DNA of 64,000 nucleotides from Mycoplasmopsis gallopavonis (GCF_900660635.1 NZ_LR215032.1:186001-250000), one strand, 5' to 3'. Shown: positions 10,431-20,573, numbered from the stretch's first letter. A program made the numbers and translations. Notes: generated from the letters alone by a model not told the origin.

Positions 10431-11031
10431 ATGAGAAAAATACTCTTTTTAGACGGAAACATTACTCCAAATGAAACTTCTTATTCAAGAAGTATTCTTG
10501 ATAAAATGCAAGAAGTTGCAAATTCTTATCAAAATGTTGAAGTAATGCGTTTTGATTTAAATAAAACAAAACATGCTGAAATTTTTCTAACTGGAAATAA
10601 TCTTTCGACATATTGAAACGATATTGATGCAGATTATTGAATTAACTTACTTTAAAGAAGTTGATTTAGTAGTTATTTCAAATAGTATGATCAATTTTGG
10701 GCCTAGTGCAATTGTTAAAAACTTTATTGATTCAATTTGCGTTCCTAATAAGACATTTTCTTATAAATATTCTAAACAAGGTGACGCCATTGGTTTACTT
10801 ACTAACTTAAATGTAATCATTGTTTCTACACAAGGTGCACCAAAAGGATGATACCCATTTGGAAATCATACAGAATGATTAAAAGGTGTCTTTAAGTTTA
10901 TCGGTGCTCAAAATGTCGATGTAGTTGAATTCCTTGGAACAAAAGTTGCTCCAAATAACTTAGTTAATCCAAAAGAAGTCAGCCCAGAGTTACTTAAACC
11001 ATTATTTGATTTTTTAAATCAGCAAAAATAG
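10431..11031 (+). pseudogene. azoR: FMN-dependent NADH-azoreductase, frameshifted by one base
   Basis: Flavodoxin-fold quinone/azo reductase (also called AcpD), normally about 199 aa. The frame begins MRKILFLDGNITPNETSYSR, an FMN phosphate-binding start, and would continue with the NSMINFGPSAIVKNFID and VSTQGAPKG segments that bind FMN. At about 10650 the codons for WINLL run into TAA; skipping one T of a TTT run restores the frame (KEVDLVVIS) to the stop at 11029-11031. The total of 601 bases is one too many, in agreement with a single inserted T. The promoter, AGGAGG site and terminator are intact, so the change is recent or is a sequencing error in a short homopolymer. Confidence 0.85.
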
Positions 11032-11035
11032 TTAA

Positions 11036-11070
11036 TAAAAATCCTAGCTAAAATTAGTTAGGATTTTTGT
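11036..11070 (+). terminator. Terminator after azoR
   Basis: AAAATCCTA and TAGGATTTT pair around a loop that itself contains a short GCTAA/TTAGT stem, followed by TTGTTTT. It lies 5 bases after the azoR stop. Confidence 0.78.
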
Positions 11071-11089
11071 TTTACTTTTTAGCAACATA

Positions 11090-11692
11090 CTAGCAATTTA
11101 ATTTAGCTATTTGAACTAAAATCTCATAAATTCAAAACGGTAAATTTAAAGTATCTTTAATTAGATCTTCTTTGATATTTTTTGCAAATCTTGCAAGCAT
11201 TTTAATATGTTTTTCTTTAATATTTTTCTGACCTATTCTTTTAATTGCTTGTATAAGAATTAATAATTGATCGGAATAATTCATTATATTTCGGTTTGTT
11301 GTATGTTTGAAAATAATTTTTTTATTTTGATAGCAATATTCTTTATATCCACCACTAGATACATAAATATATTCATTAGATACTTGAGTAGATAAATTAG
11401 TGTAGTTTAAAGCTGTTTCGCCGGTTGGAACTATTTTTCAAGAAAATTTTTCAGCAATTTTCTCAGCAAATTCATGCGGACTAGGATAAGAATACTTTTT
11501 TAAAATCTTATTATAACGAGGTTTAACATAAAGACCATCGGCAATTCTTGTGATTTTATTTTCTTTACTTAATCTATATAAAATAGATTTAATTGTGTTT
11601 TTTGTACCAAACTTGTAAAAATCATTAATTGCAAAAATTTTACCTTCATTTTTACAAATAATTTCTCCTATTTGATTTGTTATTGAGTTCAT
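11090..11692 (-). CDS. AbiEi-like antitoxin/transcriptional repressor, no toxin partner (DUF6088-like)
   Basis: The 200-aa protein has the layout of AbiEi-type antitoxins of type IV toxin-antitoxin systems: an N-terminal winged helix (residues about 1-55, with the repeat-breaker KFGTKNTIKSILYRLSKENK and GLYVKPR) and a C-terminal domain with PSPHEFAEKIAEKF, PTGETALNYTNLS and YIYVSSGG. In characterised systems AbiEi represses its own operon by binding inverted repeats, and the nucleotidyltransferase toxin AbiEii follows. Here no AbiEii gene follows on the minus strand: the next DNA is the convergent azoR pseudogene. The promoter carries a strong palindrome (separate entry). It could be a solitary regulator or the surviving half of a decayed pair. 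UGA is used twice for Trp. Confidence 0.72.
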
Positions 11693-11705
11693 TTTTTATT
11701 CCTTC

Positions 11706-11737
11706 TTGCACCTAAAATTATACACTTTTGGGTGCAA
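11706..11737 (-). promoter_or_regulatory. Palindromic operator spanning the AbiEi-like gene promoter
   Basis: Two 12-base arms, TTGCACCTAAAA and TTTTGGGTGCAA, match as inverted repeats with one mismatch and are separated by 8 bases. The minus-strand -10 box TATAAT (11717-11722) lies inside. The arrangement is what autorepression by an AbiEi-type protein would need. Confidence 0.68.
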
Positions 11738-11768
11738 AAATCAGATTTGCTATTATTATTGAAATAAA

Positions 11769-11802
11769 AAATTAGACACATTTTGTCTTTGTGTCTAATT
11801 TT
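11769..11802. terminator. Hairpin between the AbiEi-like gene and an IS element
   Basis: AATTAGACACA and TGTGTCTAATT form an 11-bp stem with T-rich flanks on the plus side. It may be an old terminator. The TTAGACAC arm also resembles the ends of IS-epsilon, but the rest of that end is missing. Confidence 0.45.
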
Positions 11803-11940
11803 CTTTAAAAAGATCCTGAGTTTCCAAGTTGAGCTTATTTTTTAGGCTTATTTTTTTATACATATATCAAAGATATATGACCTAAAGAAAAAAATGTTTT
11901 TTTTACTTACATTACACACATAAAATGATATAATAAGAGT

Positions 11941-13157
11941 ATGAGTTACAGTTTATGCAAGAAAAAACAAAATGGAAAATATTATTTAGTTTTAGCTATT
12001 TCTAAAGGTTTTAAAAAAGGTTATGGAAATCAGATTGGTCTAGGGTACTGAGAAGATATCAAAGAAAAGTATGGATTATCTTCAATTGAAGATATAAAAG
12101 AAATAGCAAAAAAGTAGATACATCTTTAGATAAAACTGTTGCAAAAGAAGAGTTTTTTAAATTATTAAAACCTACTTCTGTAAAAACAAGTATCCAAAAT
12201 ATTGGAGTTGATTTAATTTATAAAGTTATTAAAGAATTAGATTTATTTTCGGCATTACCAAAAAGTAAACATAAATCGTTAGAAGAGCTTTTGGAATTTT
12301 TCATAGCAACTAGAATTATCCTTCCAAGAAGCTATATGTCACAATATAAAAATAAAAGTGATTTTATAAATGATATTAATGTTAAAAAATCATCAATATA
12401 TAACTATCTTGATGTTATTTTCGAAAATAAGAATTCTGTTTTAGTCAATTTATTTCAAAAAATAAATGAATTCACAAATCGTAATAATAAAGTTTTTCAC
12501 TTCGATAACACAACAGTTTATTTTGAAAGCTTTACAAGAGAAGGAATAAGAAAAAACGGTTTTTCAAAAGACGGAAAACACAATGAAGATCAAGTAGTCA
12601 TAGCAATGGCTGTAGATGAAAACGGAATACCAATACACTATAAAGTGTTCCCAGGTAACACGGCTGATGGTAAAACAATGTTATCCTTCGTTTTAGAACT
12701 TCAATCAATCTATAAAATAAAGGATATTATAATAGTTGCAGATCGTGGAATAAATAACAATGCAAACTTACGTTTCCTAGAACAAAAAGGAATTAAATAT
12801 ATATTCCAAAAAAGATTAGATACATTAAGTATTGGGATGAAAAAATTCATTCTTGAGGACAAACATTATGTTTTTAGAGATGAAATGTTTTGGAAAGAAC
12901 AAATTGTTGAATCTGTTTGAAACAAAAATAGATTTAATGGTAAATACAGAAAATGATGTGTGTTTTTCAGTCCTGGGAAAAAGACTTTAGATAAATTAAA
13001 AAGAAATAATTTTATTGATAAATTGAATAAGAAAACTGTAAATGGAGAACCCCCACTTAGTTCTTTAGTTCCAGAATATAAAAAGAAATACATGGACATT
13101 GATGGCAAAACAGTGGGTAAATTAAATTGAGAGAAAATTAAGAAAAAAGAATCTGAA
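11941..13157 (+). pseudogene. IS1634-type transposase, N-terminal part, frameshifted (IS-A variant)
   Basis: It encodes the first three quarters of an IS4-superfamily DDE transposase starting MSYSLCKKKQNGKYYLV. In an A run near 12108 this copy has six A where the intact copy at 20737 has seven, so the frame hits TAG at 12115-12117. The frame resumes downstream with catalytic motifs HFDNTTVYFESF (first Asp) and IIVADRG (second Asp). It is cut by IS-beta at 13158, after the codons for KKESE. Not functional as it stands. Confidence 0.88.
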
Positions 13158-14425
13158 TAAACTAGGACAATAAAAATTAACATTCCTTCGAATGTTAATT
13201 TTTTATATTTTTAAAGGAGAAAAAATGGGTAAACATTTTACAGAAGAACAAGAAAAAGAAATTTATAATACATTTTTTCAATTAGGCAAAAAGTATGCAA
13301 TTGAACTTATGTATAAATATGGTGCAAAAGCAAAAGATAAATATGTGAAAGCAAGATTACGAGGAATATTAAAACATTATAATTGTAATATGAATAAAAA
13401 ACCAAGAAAGCCTGGAACCGGTAGGTCAAGAAAAGTGAAAGAACAAGATATAAATTGAGACATTTTTACACGAGAAGATTTAATTGAAATTGCAAAAAGA
13501 TATAGAGAAATTACAAAAGATAAATTTAAAACAGAGAAAGTTCAAGAGGCATCACATATTAATATGGCTTCGTATAAACTTGCTATTTTGTTGTATCTTT
13601 GTAGACAAACAATATCCAAACATAAAAGAAATAATTTTGCTCCTAAAAATAAATCCAGAAAAATAAAGTACCAAGACTTGATTATTGATTCATTTAAACA
13701 AAATAGATCTAAATATGGTAGACAAAAATTAAAATATTTTATCTTAAAGCACTATAAAATAGACATAAACGAAAGAACTCTAGGAAGATATATGAATGCC
13801 TTAGGTTTATTTTGCAATATAAGAAAAAGAAAAAAATTAAAAGAAGTAAAGAACACATCTGTCATAAAAGAAAACATTGTGAATAGAGATTATAACGATG
13901 TATATAACAGAAATATATATGCTACCGATGTAACATATCTCCCAGCGACAAAAGATGCGATAAACAATAATGTTTATCTTTCAGTAGTGATTAAACATAA
14001 AACTAAAGAAATAATTAGTTTTTCTCTTTCCAAATTTAATGATTCAAAATTAATTTACAAAACATTTGAAAATGTGGATTTTGAAAAAAGTTTTATACTA
14101 CATTCAGATCATTGCTCAACTTATACATCTGATGATTTTTCTCATTTTATTGAAAATAAAGGTGGAATAATTTCACTTTCAAAAGTAGGAAATAGTTTAG
14201 ATAATAGAGTTGTGGAATATTGATTTTCAAATTTAAAAACTGAATTAATTAGAGATTTAAATATCAAAGCTATGACTTTGAGTGAACTAGAAAAAGTAAT
14301 ATCTAATTATGTTAATTGATACAATAAATTTAGAATTCAATCATGTCTAAATTGAAAAACCCCATACGAATATAGTATGGGGCTATCCAATTTGATAAAT
14401 TGTTAATTTTTTCTGTCCTAGTTTA
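13158..14425 (+). mobile_element. IS-beta copy 1 (IS3 family, IS150-type), 1268 bp
   Basis: The ends are TAAACTAGGACA and TGTCCTAGTTTA. The left end contains a stem-loop AACATTC/GAATGTT with a T run just before the ribosome site; the right end contains CCCCATAC/GTATGGGG within the last codons of the transposase gene. The three bases flanking it are GAA on the left and ATG on the right, so there is no target duplication and the element sits at a recombination junction. Confidence 0.92.
13225..14406 (+). CDS. IS3-family transposase (IS-beta), 393 aa, intact
   Basis: A single continuous frame, not the usual overlapping orfA/orfB. The N-terminal third is an HTH region (HFTEEQEKEIYNTFFQLGKK); residues about 100-190 hold the HTH_21-type segment SRKIKYQDLIIDSFKQNRSK; the C-terminal half is the rve integrase core with ATDVTYLP (Asp), LHSDHCSTYTS (Asp) and GNSLDNRVVEYWFSNLKTE (Glu), the complete DDE triad. 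Several UGA codons read as Trp. An AAAGGAG site lies 6 bases before the ATG. Confidence 0.92.
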
Positions 14426-14853
14426 ATGAAGATGGCTTTTATATGATTGAAACCAACATAACAAACATAGATTCAAAAGAAGCGAATGAAATATATAAGG
14501 GACAATGAAAAGTGGAAGAAGGATTCAGAACCTTAAAATCAGCAATCGAAGTTAGACCGATGTACGTTTATAAAGACGAGCATATTCAATCTCATGTATT
14601 TTTATGCTTTTTGTCTCTAATTGTTTTGAAATATTGCATTTATAAATTAAAGAAATTTTATAAAGATAATGGAGAGATTCAAAAACTCACAATGAATATG
14701 TTTATAGATGCATTGAAACTTATAACAATCACAACAAAGACTGTGAATGGTAAAGTTGTAAGTGAAATCAAGAATAATTTAGACCCAGAACATAAGGAAT
14801 TAAACAAAATATATTGTGATTTTCAATATGCGGTTGATGGTCTATCATTGTAA
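14426..14853 (+). pseudogene. IS1634-type transposase, C-terminal part (IS-B variant)
   Basis: It continues the transposase after IS-beta: EDGFYMIETNITNID, then KVEEGFRTLKSAIEVRPMYV, which contains the catalytic Glu region, and ends at TAA 14851-14853. The sequence follows IS-B (identical in the copy at 22669) and not IS-A, whose corresponding part reads ILDLTPEKA. It has no start codon of its own in frame. Confidence 0.88.
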
Positions 14854-14865
14854 TTTAGAAGCACA

Positions 14866-14908
14866 AAAAACGAATACGCCTTATTTGTAGGTGTATTCGT
14901 TTTTTTCT
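14866..14908 (+). terminator. Terminator inside the IS1634-like 3' end
   Basis: AAAAAACGAATAC and GTATTCGTTTTTT form a strong stem with a T7 run. Equivalent hairpins are found at 22390-22430 and 22617-22656 in the other copies. Confidence 0.75.
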
Positions 14909-14977
14909 TCATTACAACTTGGAAACGCAGGATTTACCACTCCAAAAGAAAACTTTTTCACAATTTTTGAAAAATAA

Positions 14978-15000
14978 AAATCACGAAAAAATCGTGATTT
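14978..15000 (-). terminator. Terminator of the S1-like protein gene
   Basis: AAATCACGA and TCGTGATTT pair around a short A-rich loop, with a T-rich tail on the minus strand, 3 bases after the stop codon. Confidence 0.8.
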
Positions 15001-15002
15001 GT

Positions 15003-15407
15003 TTATTTGTTAGTTTTAAAATTTTTAAAATGTGTTTTGTTTCTTATTTGCTGTTCATTTTTAGAATTTAAATTGAGTTTCTCAATAAAGGAAATTGTAT
15101 GACTATAAAGGTTGCGAAAACCTTTTTCTGTTGATTTAAGACTATAAGTAAACGGTCCATTCATAAAAGATGGGTGGTTTCGTTTAAAACTTGCATAATT
15201 ATAAGAATTATCATCACTATATTTTAAAACAACAAAATTAATGCGATCATTGAGTTTAAGAACCTCATAAACTCTTGTTTTTGGAAAATCACTAACTTCT
15301 TGCTTATTTATAATAAAGCTAACTTGATCGTCTGTTTCCACAACTGCAAACTTTTTACCTGTTCGAGTAATTTTACCTTCGGCTATCTCTTTTGTTTTAT
15401 ATTCCAT
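15003..15407 (-). CDS. Small S1-domain-like RNA-binding protein, 134 aa
   Basis: Residues about 8-80 resemble an S1/OB fold: EIAEGKITRTGKKFAVVETD starts like an S1 strand pair, VSFIINKQEVSDF fills the position of the F-I-H-S-E strand, and LNDRINFVVLKYSDDNSYNYASFKR resembles the closing strands. The C-terminal 50 residues are Lys/Asn-rich and basic. S1-like small proteins (GSP13/YugI type) bind RNA or ribosomes. No operon partner is visible. The family call is moderate; the frame itself is secure, with its own terminator and no internal UGA. Confidence 0.6.
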   Translation of the reverse strand: MEYKTKEIAEGKITRTGKKFAVVETDDQVSFIINKQEVSDFPKTRVYEVLKLNDRINFVVLKYSDDNSYNYASFKRNHPSFMNGPFTYSLKSTEKGFRNLYSHTISFIEKLNLNSKNEQQIRNKTHFKNFKTNK

Positions 15408-15636
15408 AGTTTTTTAATTATAAAATAAAAAGATAACTTATTTTTAATATTCAAATTAAAATTACCCTAAAATAGCAAACAACTATTTCTTAAAAAAGCT
15501 TTATTTTTAATCTAAAATAAAGTAAATTTAAAAAAAGATAATATTTGCTTGAAAAAATCCAAATTTATCATTTTTAACTTAAAATAAGCTATTTTAGTCC
15601 TTAATAGTCTTTTTATAAATTAAAGTAAAAAACTTG

Positions 15637-15642
15637 TATAAT
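15637..15642 (+). promoter_or_regulatory. Promoter (extended -10) in the 325-base gap 15408-15732
   Basis: TGTATAAT, an extended -10, lies 90 bases upstream of the ATG at 15733, leaving an AT-rich leader that ends in AAAGGAG. The rest of the gap, which also holds the start side of the divergent S1-like gene, shows only A/T runs. Confidence 0.5.
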
Positions 15643-15732
15643 ATAAAAGATTATTTTAATCATTTTTTTATTTAATTAAATAAAAAGGTATATACAAATT
15701 TTTAGGGCAAATTTTTATAAAAAGGAGCTATT

Positions 15733-17097
15733 ATGAAACGTTTACAATGTTTGTACAAACCAAACAAAGATAAAAATTACCCATGAGCACTAAAACACCC
15801 AAAAGTAGATTCAGCTTTAGCTGTTTTTAAAACACGTAAAGATGCCATGACATGATTTTTATCTTTAGGTTACGATTGTGCAACTTGATTCCAAAACGAC
15901 CGTAAAGTTTGAGGTGGTCTTTTAATTGCCGAAAAAAACCCTCAGGGCGTAATGGAATATGAGCTTAATGTTGATAAGTTTGATGGTAAATTAAACTATG
16001 AAGAAACATTAGCTGAACTTAATATTTTAGAATCTGGTTTCAGAAACGATAAAGATGCTGCAGAATCTTTATCACAAGTAACAGATTACAAAGTATTAAA
16101 TGATCACAATACATATTTCCCAGTAGATGATGATATTATTATCGAAAGAAAAAAATCTAAGAAAGACTTAGAAATCGAAGAACTTAAAGCAAAAATTTTA
16201 GAACTTTCTGCATTACTTTCTTCTTCAAATTCAGATTTTAGTAATGAACTTAACGAACTTATGGAACAATTACAAGATTCAAATTCTGATAAAGAATTAT
16301 TAAGAAGACAAATTGAAATCTTAAAAGCTCGTCAAGAAGCTGCTGCACAAGCTGAAAAAGAAGTTATTGTTGAAAAACCAACTGAAAAAATTGTTGAAAA
16401 AGAAGTAGTTCGTGAAGTTGTTAAAGAAGTTTATGTACCAGAACAAAAAGTTGTAAAATACGAAAACTTCGACGACTTATGCGATAAAAATAAATTAAAA
16501 GCAGTTGCTTTATATTCTAAAAAAGTGGAAAGTTTTGTAGAACAATTACAAGATAAAACAGTTACTTCAAAAGAAGACTTTAACAAAATTCAAAATAATT
16601 TAAATCATGTATTTAAACAAACTAAATTATTAGAAGAAAAACTTCAAGACAAAGATGATATGAAGAAAATTGCTAAATTATCATTATTCTCACTTTCAAG
16701 ATCACTTGAAAAATTAAATGATAAATTAGTTGGGTCAAACGACATTAAAGAAACACCTGCAACAGCTGTTTATGTAATGGAAAATGATGAAAACATTAGA
16801 TTAGCACAAGCTACTTCATTTGTTTCATTTGATTACAAACATGTTGGATTTGTTCCAGAAAAAGATTATGCATACGCTATCTTTACAAACAATGTTGATA
16901 ATTCTAAATTCTTAGTCTTTGATTGACCAGTTGAAACAAGCTCTAAATCACAAGAAGTTGTTAAAGTTGTAGAAACAGAAGTTGTTGAAAAACAACCAAC
17001 TGAATGATGAGTAAAAGCATTAGTTATATTTATTTTAACATTCTGTTTTGCAGTACTTGCTACATTAGTATTTTGCTTAGGTTGACCATTTATTTAA
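15733..17097 (+). CDS. Tail-anchored coiled-coil protein, 454 aa (possibly MAG3090-like)
   Basis: Function unknown. Residues 1-75 (MKRLQCLYKPNKDKNYPWAL) form a Trp-rich globular domain with four UGA-coded Trp. Residues about 140-215 are a coiled coil, followed by a Glu/Val/Lys-rich linker (EKIVEKEVVREVVKEVYVPE) and a second helical region. The last 25 residues (WWVKALVIFILTFCFAVLAT and following) are a single membrane helix, so the body probably faces the cytoplasm. A similar mycoplasma family is, as far as I recall, called MAG3090; I cannot verify this. An AAAGGAG site precedes the ATG, and a terminator follows at 17138. Confidence 0.72.
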
Positions 17098-17137
17098 TGG
17101 TTAAAAAGCTAGAATTTCATCTAGTAAATTAATTAAA

Positions 17138-17175
17138 CAAAAATAGCAGATCTTTTTAAGAGATTTGCTATTTTT
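17138..17175 (+). terminator. Terminator after the tail-anchored protein gene
   Basis: AAAAATAGCA and TGCTATTTTT pair with an inner ATCTT/AGAT stem, and a T run follows. Confidence 0.8.
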
Positions 17176-17309
17176 TACTTTCTTTTTTTAAATGAAATGA
17201 ATTAAAAGTTCTAAAAATTAAAAGATTTTAAAAACTAAAATCGATATTCAAAATATGGTAATTTTAATTATTTTTATAATTAAAAACAATCGAAAAAATT
17301 AATAAGTTT

Positions 17310-17315
17310 TATAAT
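17310..17315 (+). promoter_or_regulatory. Possible promoter -10 of the MIB-like gene
   Basis: TATAAT lies 66 bases before the ATG; a second TATATA is 6 bases further on, so the exact start is uncertain. An AGGAG site stands 6 bases before the ATG. Confidence 0.42.
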
Positions 17316-17381
17316 TTAGTATATATAAGGATAAGTAAAATAAAATTAGACTAAGAAGATAGTTGAAAATAGGAGAAAAAC

Positions 17382-20300
17382 ATGATTAGAGCCAAAAAGA
17401 ATAAAATTATTAAATCATTTCTTTTGTTAGGGAGTTCTGCAATTGGAGCAATTGGAATTAGTTCAATTGTTTTTAATAGTCGTTCTAAATCAGATATCCA
17501 AGACAAACAAACTATTGGTCCTCGAAATGCTGAACCAAAACTTTCAGATAAAATTTTTGTAATAATTAAACCTGAATATAATGCTCCAAACGATACAAAC
17601 CTTATCTCAGAAGAAATAGAAACAACAATTGAATTTAAGGAAGGTCAAACCGTCATTGGAGAACCAATTAAAATCAAAACAAAAACAAAAGAAGAATTTA
17701 AGTATGATATTTCAAAATTTATCCCCGAAGGATATATGCTTGTTCCTGAAACTTATCCTAAAGGAACAGAAATTATTCTAACAGCAGGTCAAGTTAACTC
17801 TATTTTTATTCAAAAAATTAAAAAAGTTGTTAAAACTACTTTTAGATTTATCGATAAAGAAACTAATCAAGAAGTGGGTAATCCTTTAATTTTAGACTTA
17901 GATACAATTGAGAATTTTGATCTTAAAAAATATTTACCAAGTGGATTTAAATTACCTGATGATAATCAAAATCCAAGTTATACAAAAGGGGAAGTCAATG
18001 ATATTTTAGTGGAACAAATTCACAAGCAATACGAAACTATTTTGTTTTTCAAACTCAAAAATACAACAGAAGAATTAATTAGACGTGAAAAAGTTGTCAC
18101 AATTGATGATCAAAAAGTTAATCCAGCAAACTTTATTCCAGATGGTTATGAATTTGAACCCCAAAACTTACAACCGCAGTCATTTGATAATTTAAAACCT
18201 GGTGGACATTATACTTTCTTTATTAAAAAGACAAAAGTAAAACACCAAACACAATTAAAATTTGTTTACCAAAATGAGCAAATCGGACCTCTTAAAACAA
18301 TAATTACTTATGGGGATACCGAAATTACAATCGAGCAAATCAATCAAAGAAAACCTGAAAAATATCAAATTAGTCCAAGCTTTACACAAGCTAACATTCA
18401 ATTAGATCGAATAAATATAATTCCACTTGATAAAATTCGTCAAATGGATCAAACCAAATTAATTTATAAAGATAAAAACGACAAATTGATTAAAGAATTA
18501 ACTGTTACAAAATATGAAGACGAAACTTTTGATGCTAGTCAATATCTACCAAGTGAATATCAATTTGCCAGTTCAAACGCAACAACAAATGTAGTTAGAG
18601 GGAGAGTTGATAATACAAATACTTATATAGTTGAGCTTATTAATCAACCCGTGACTCCACCTGAACCTGAACCTCAACCACAACCTACCCCCGAGCCAAC
18701 TCCTGAACCAGAACCAGAACCGGTTCAACCAGAAGAAAAAGATAAAAATATTCCAAGTATAACAACTTCTTCGGAAGAAGAAATTAAGAGAATTATCGCT
18801 CAAGGTGGTAAAAAAATTGATATACATAGCGTTAAAGGAGACACTAAAGCTTCAACTATCCAAAACATCAAAGCAAAAGCTCTTGAAAATCAAAAAATAG
18901 CTAAACAAAGAGAAAAAGTTTCAGCAATTCGTTCAATTATTAGCAAACTTTCAGATCCTAACTATAAATTTAACGCTGATGATCTTGCTCGCTTCTATCA
19001 ACCTGAAGGAAAAGATCCAGAAGTTATTAGAAGAGTTCTTGAAAATATGGCCAAATATTTAAATGGAGCAAAACTTAAAGACCTAAATTGATCTAGTGCT
19101 TTTCCAATAAATGACTCTTTAACAGCCGAAGATCACAAACGAATCTTTAAAGCTCAAATGGAAGCAACCCTTGAAAATGCCGAAGAATATTACAAAAAAG
19201 GAATGGTTCTTAACTGAGCTGTTATCGATCCTTCAAACCCATATCCAACTTGAGGATTTGCTGATCCTAACGATAACCCAGTATACCAAAACCAGAAGAA
19301 AATTAACAAAGCAAGAGCATTTGCGTATGATGGAAAAAATTCTGAATACGGTAGAACTGGTGGTGATTTAGGTGCAGGAAAATACCCAGGATGAAAAGAT
19401 ACTGTTTTAACTGATCGTAAATATGGTAGTTCAAAAAGAGTTACACAAGCAGGTAACCGTCAATTTATCACTGGTGATGGAATCGAAGTTAGAAAATATA
19501 CAGCAGAACGTGGAAATGAAGCCGGAAGAGCACAACCAGATCAAATTGTCGCATTCATGGATGCTTCAAATCCAACAGCAGTTAACAAAATTATCGATCT
19601 TTTAAGAAAGAATACAGAAATTACTGGTTTATTCATTTCTAACATTGGAACAAAAGATAAAAATCAAGATATTAGCGAAATATTAAGACAATTACCTCCA
19701 CAAATTGATAAATTAACACTATTTTATGACACAGAATTTATGACAGGTTTATCATATCTTAAAAATAGACACTTTAAACAAGTGGAATTAGGAACAACAA
19801 TCAATAACCAAGATGATAACCTTGGAGATGAAACTAGAACAGAATATATTCACGGTTGAGGAATCGATCCTATCGTCTTCCAACACACTGATTTTGTTGC
19901 TCACGATTGAACAGCAACTAAAGGATGAGATAATTATCGAACTCATGATGTGCAATACGGTCCAATTCAATTTAATATAATTCGTCCAAGTAAAGGTTCA
20001 ACACTTGAAGAAGTGAAAAAAGGATTTGATATGGTATTGCGTACTCATGCTGGTTGAGCAATTTTTAACGGTGTGTGAGGAGATGGTGGATATCCAATTA
20101 AAATCGACCTTTCAGAAACTCAATTTAAATCACTTAGAGGGATTAATCTTGAAAACTATAAATTCAGAGTAATTAAACTCCCTTCACAAGGAACTACTTT
20201 TGATTTAGATATCTCAGAAATTAAAGATAGTCAATACACAGCAATTCTTTCTAACTGAGGACCTCCTGATAAACCGAAAATTCTTTTTGGTGACCCAAGA

Positions 20301-20525
20301 ACAACCAAGGTTCATTTAAGGGGAAATAAAAATGATTTTGGAAGTAACTGAATTGCTCAGTGACAAGCATTTATTGAAGGTATTTCAAATGTCGGAACAA
20401 TTAAAACAATTATCGTTGATGACGAAATTGTCAAAGGAGCACTACTTGCTTCTGGTACCCTAAGATCACTTAAAATTATGACACAACAAGAAGCAGATAA
20501 TGGTAGTGGATTAGACTTTGATTAA
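17382..20525 (+). CDS. Putative immunoglobulin-blocking virulence protein (MIB-like)
   Basis: A 1047-aa surface protein. Residues about 10-28 (IIKSFLLLGSSAIGAIGISS) form an N-terminal membrane anchor. Residues about 50-420 consist of repeated units of some 75 aa built around TTFRFIDKETNQEVG-like strands and DLKKYLPSGF/NFIPDGYEF motifs. A Pro-rich spacer (PEPEPQPQPTPEPTPEPEPE) at about 425-450 leads to the C-terminal domain that resembles mycoplasma Ig-binding MIB/protein M, with leucine-rich-repeat-like VAFMDASNPTAVNKIIDLLR. MIB proteins capture antibody so that the MIP protease can cleave it. No MIP gene follows here: IS elements and a convergent gene do. About ten UGA codons read as Trp. 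Its last 53 bases are duplicated at 25728. Confidence 0.8.
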
Positions 20526-20543
20526 TCTTAAAAGGTAAAAACA

Positions 20544-20573
20544 AAAAACCACAAATTTAGATTTGTGGTTTTT
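20544..20573. terminator. Bidirectional terminator between MIB-like gene and the giant lipoprotein gene
   Basis: AAAAACCACAAAT and ATTTGTGGTTTTT form a perfect stem with T/A runs on both sides. This was the shared terminator of the two convergent genes. A second copy, next to the giant gene, is split by IS-gamma at 25822-27145. Confidence 0.85.

Larger units (their letters stand above)
11815..14931 (+). mobile_element. IS1634-like hybrid element (IS-A 5' half, IS-B 3' half) split by IS-beta
   Basis: The terminal inverted repeats are CCTGAGTTTCCAAGTTG on the left and its near-perfect complement (one mismatch) at 14915-14931. The 5' half follows variant IS-A and the 3' half follows variant IS-B as seen in the other copies, with an IS-beta element at the junction. 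No target duplication is visible at the outer ends (flanks AAAAAGAT and ATTTACC), as expected of a recombined element. A hairpin GAGCTTA/TAGGCTT followed by T7 just inside the left end may block incoming transcription. Confidence 0.85.

Noticed and set aside
12866..13183. Antisense open frame inside the IS-A transposase, also at 21663-21905
   Set aside because: It is the complement of a real transposase with intact catalytic motifs, has no ribosome site and owes its length to absence of TGA on that strand.
13192..14406. Programmed -1 frameshift between orfA and orfB in IS-beta
   Set aside because: With UGA as Trp the transposase is a single continuous frame; the apparent breaks are UGA codons.
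18573..18827. Antisense frame in the MIB-like gene, rich in Trp, Arg and Phe
   Set aside because: Mirror of the Pro/Glu-rich spacer codons; it has no ribosome site and no family features.
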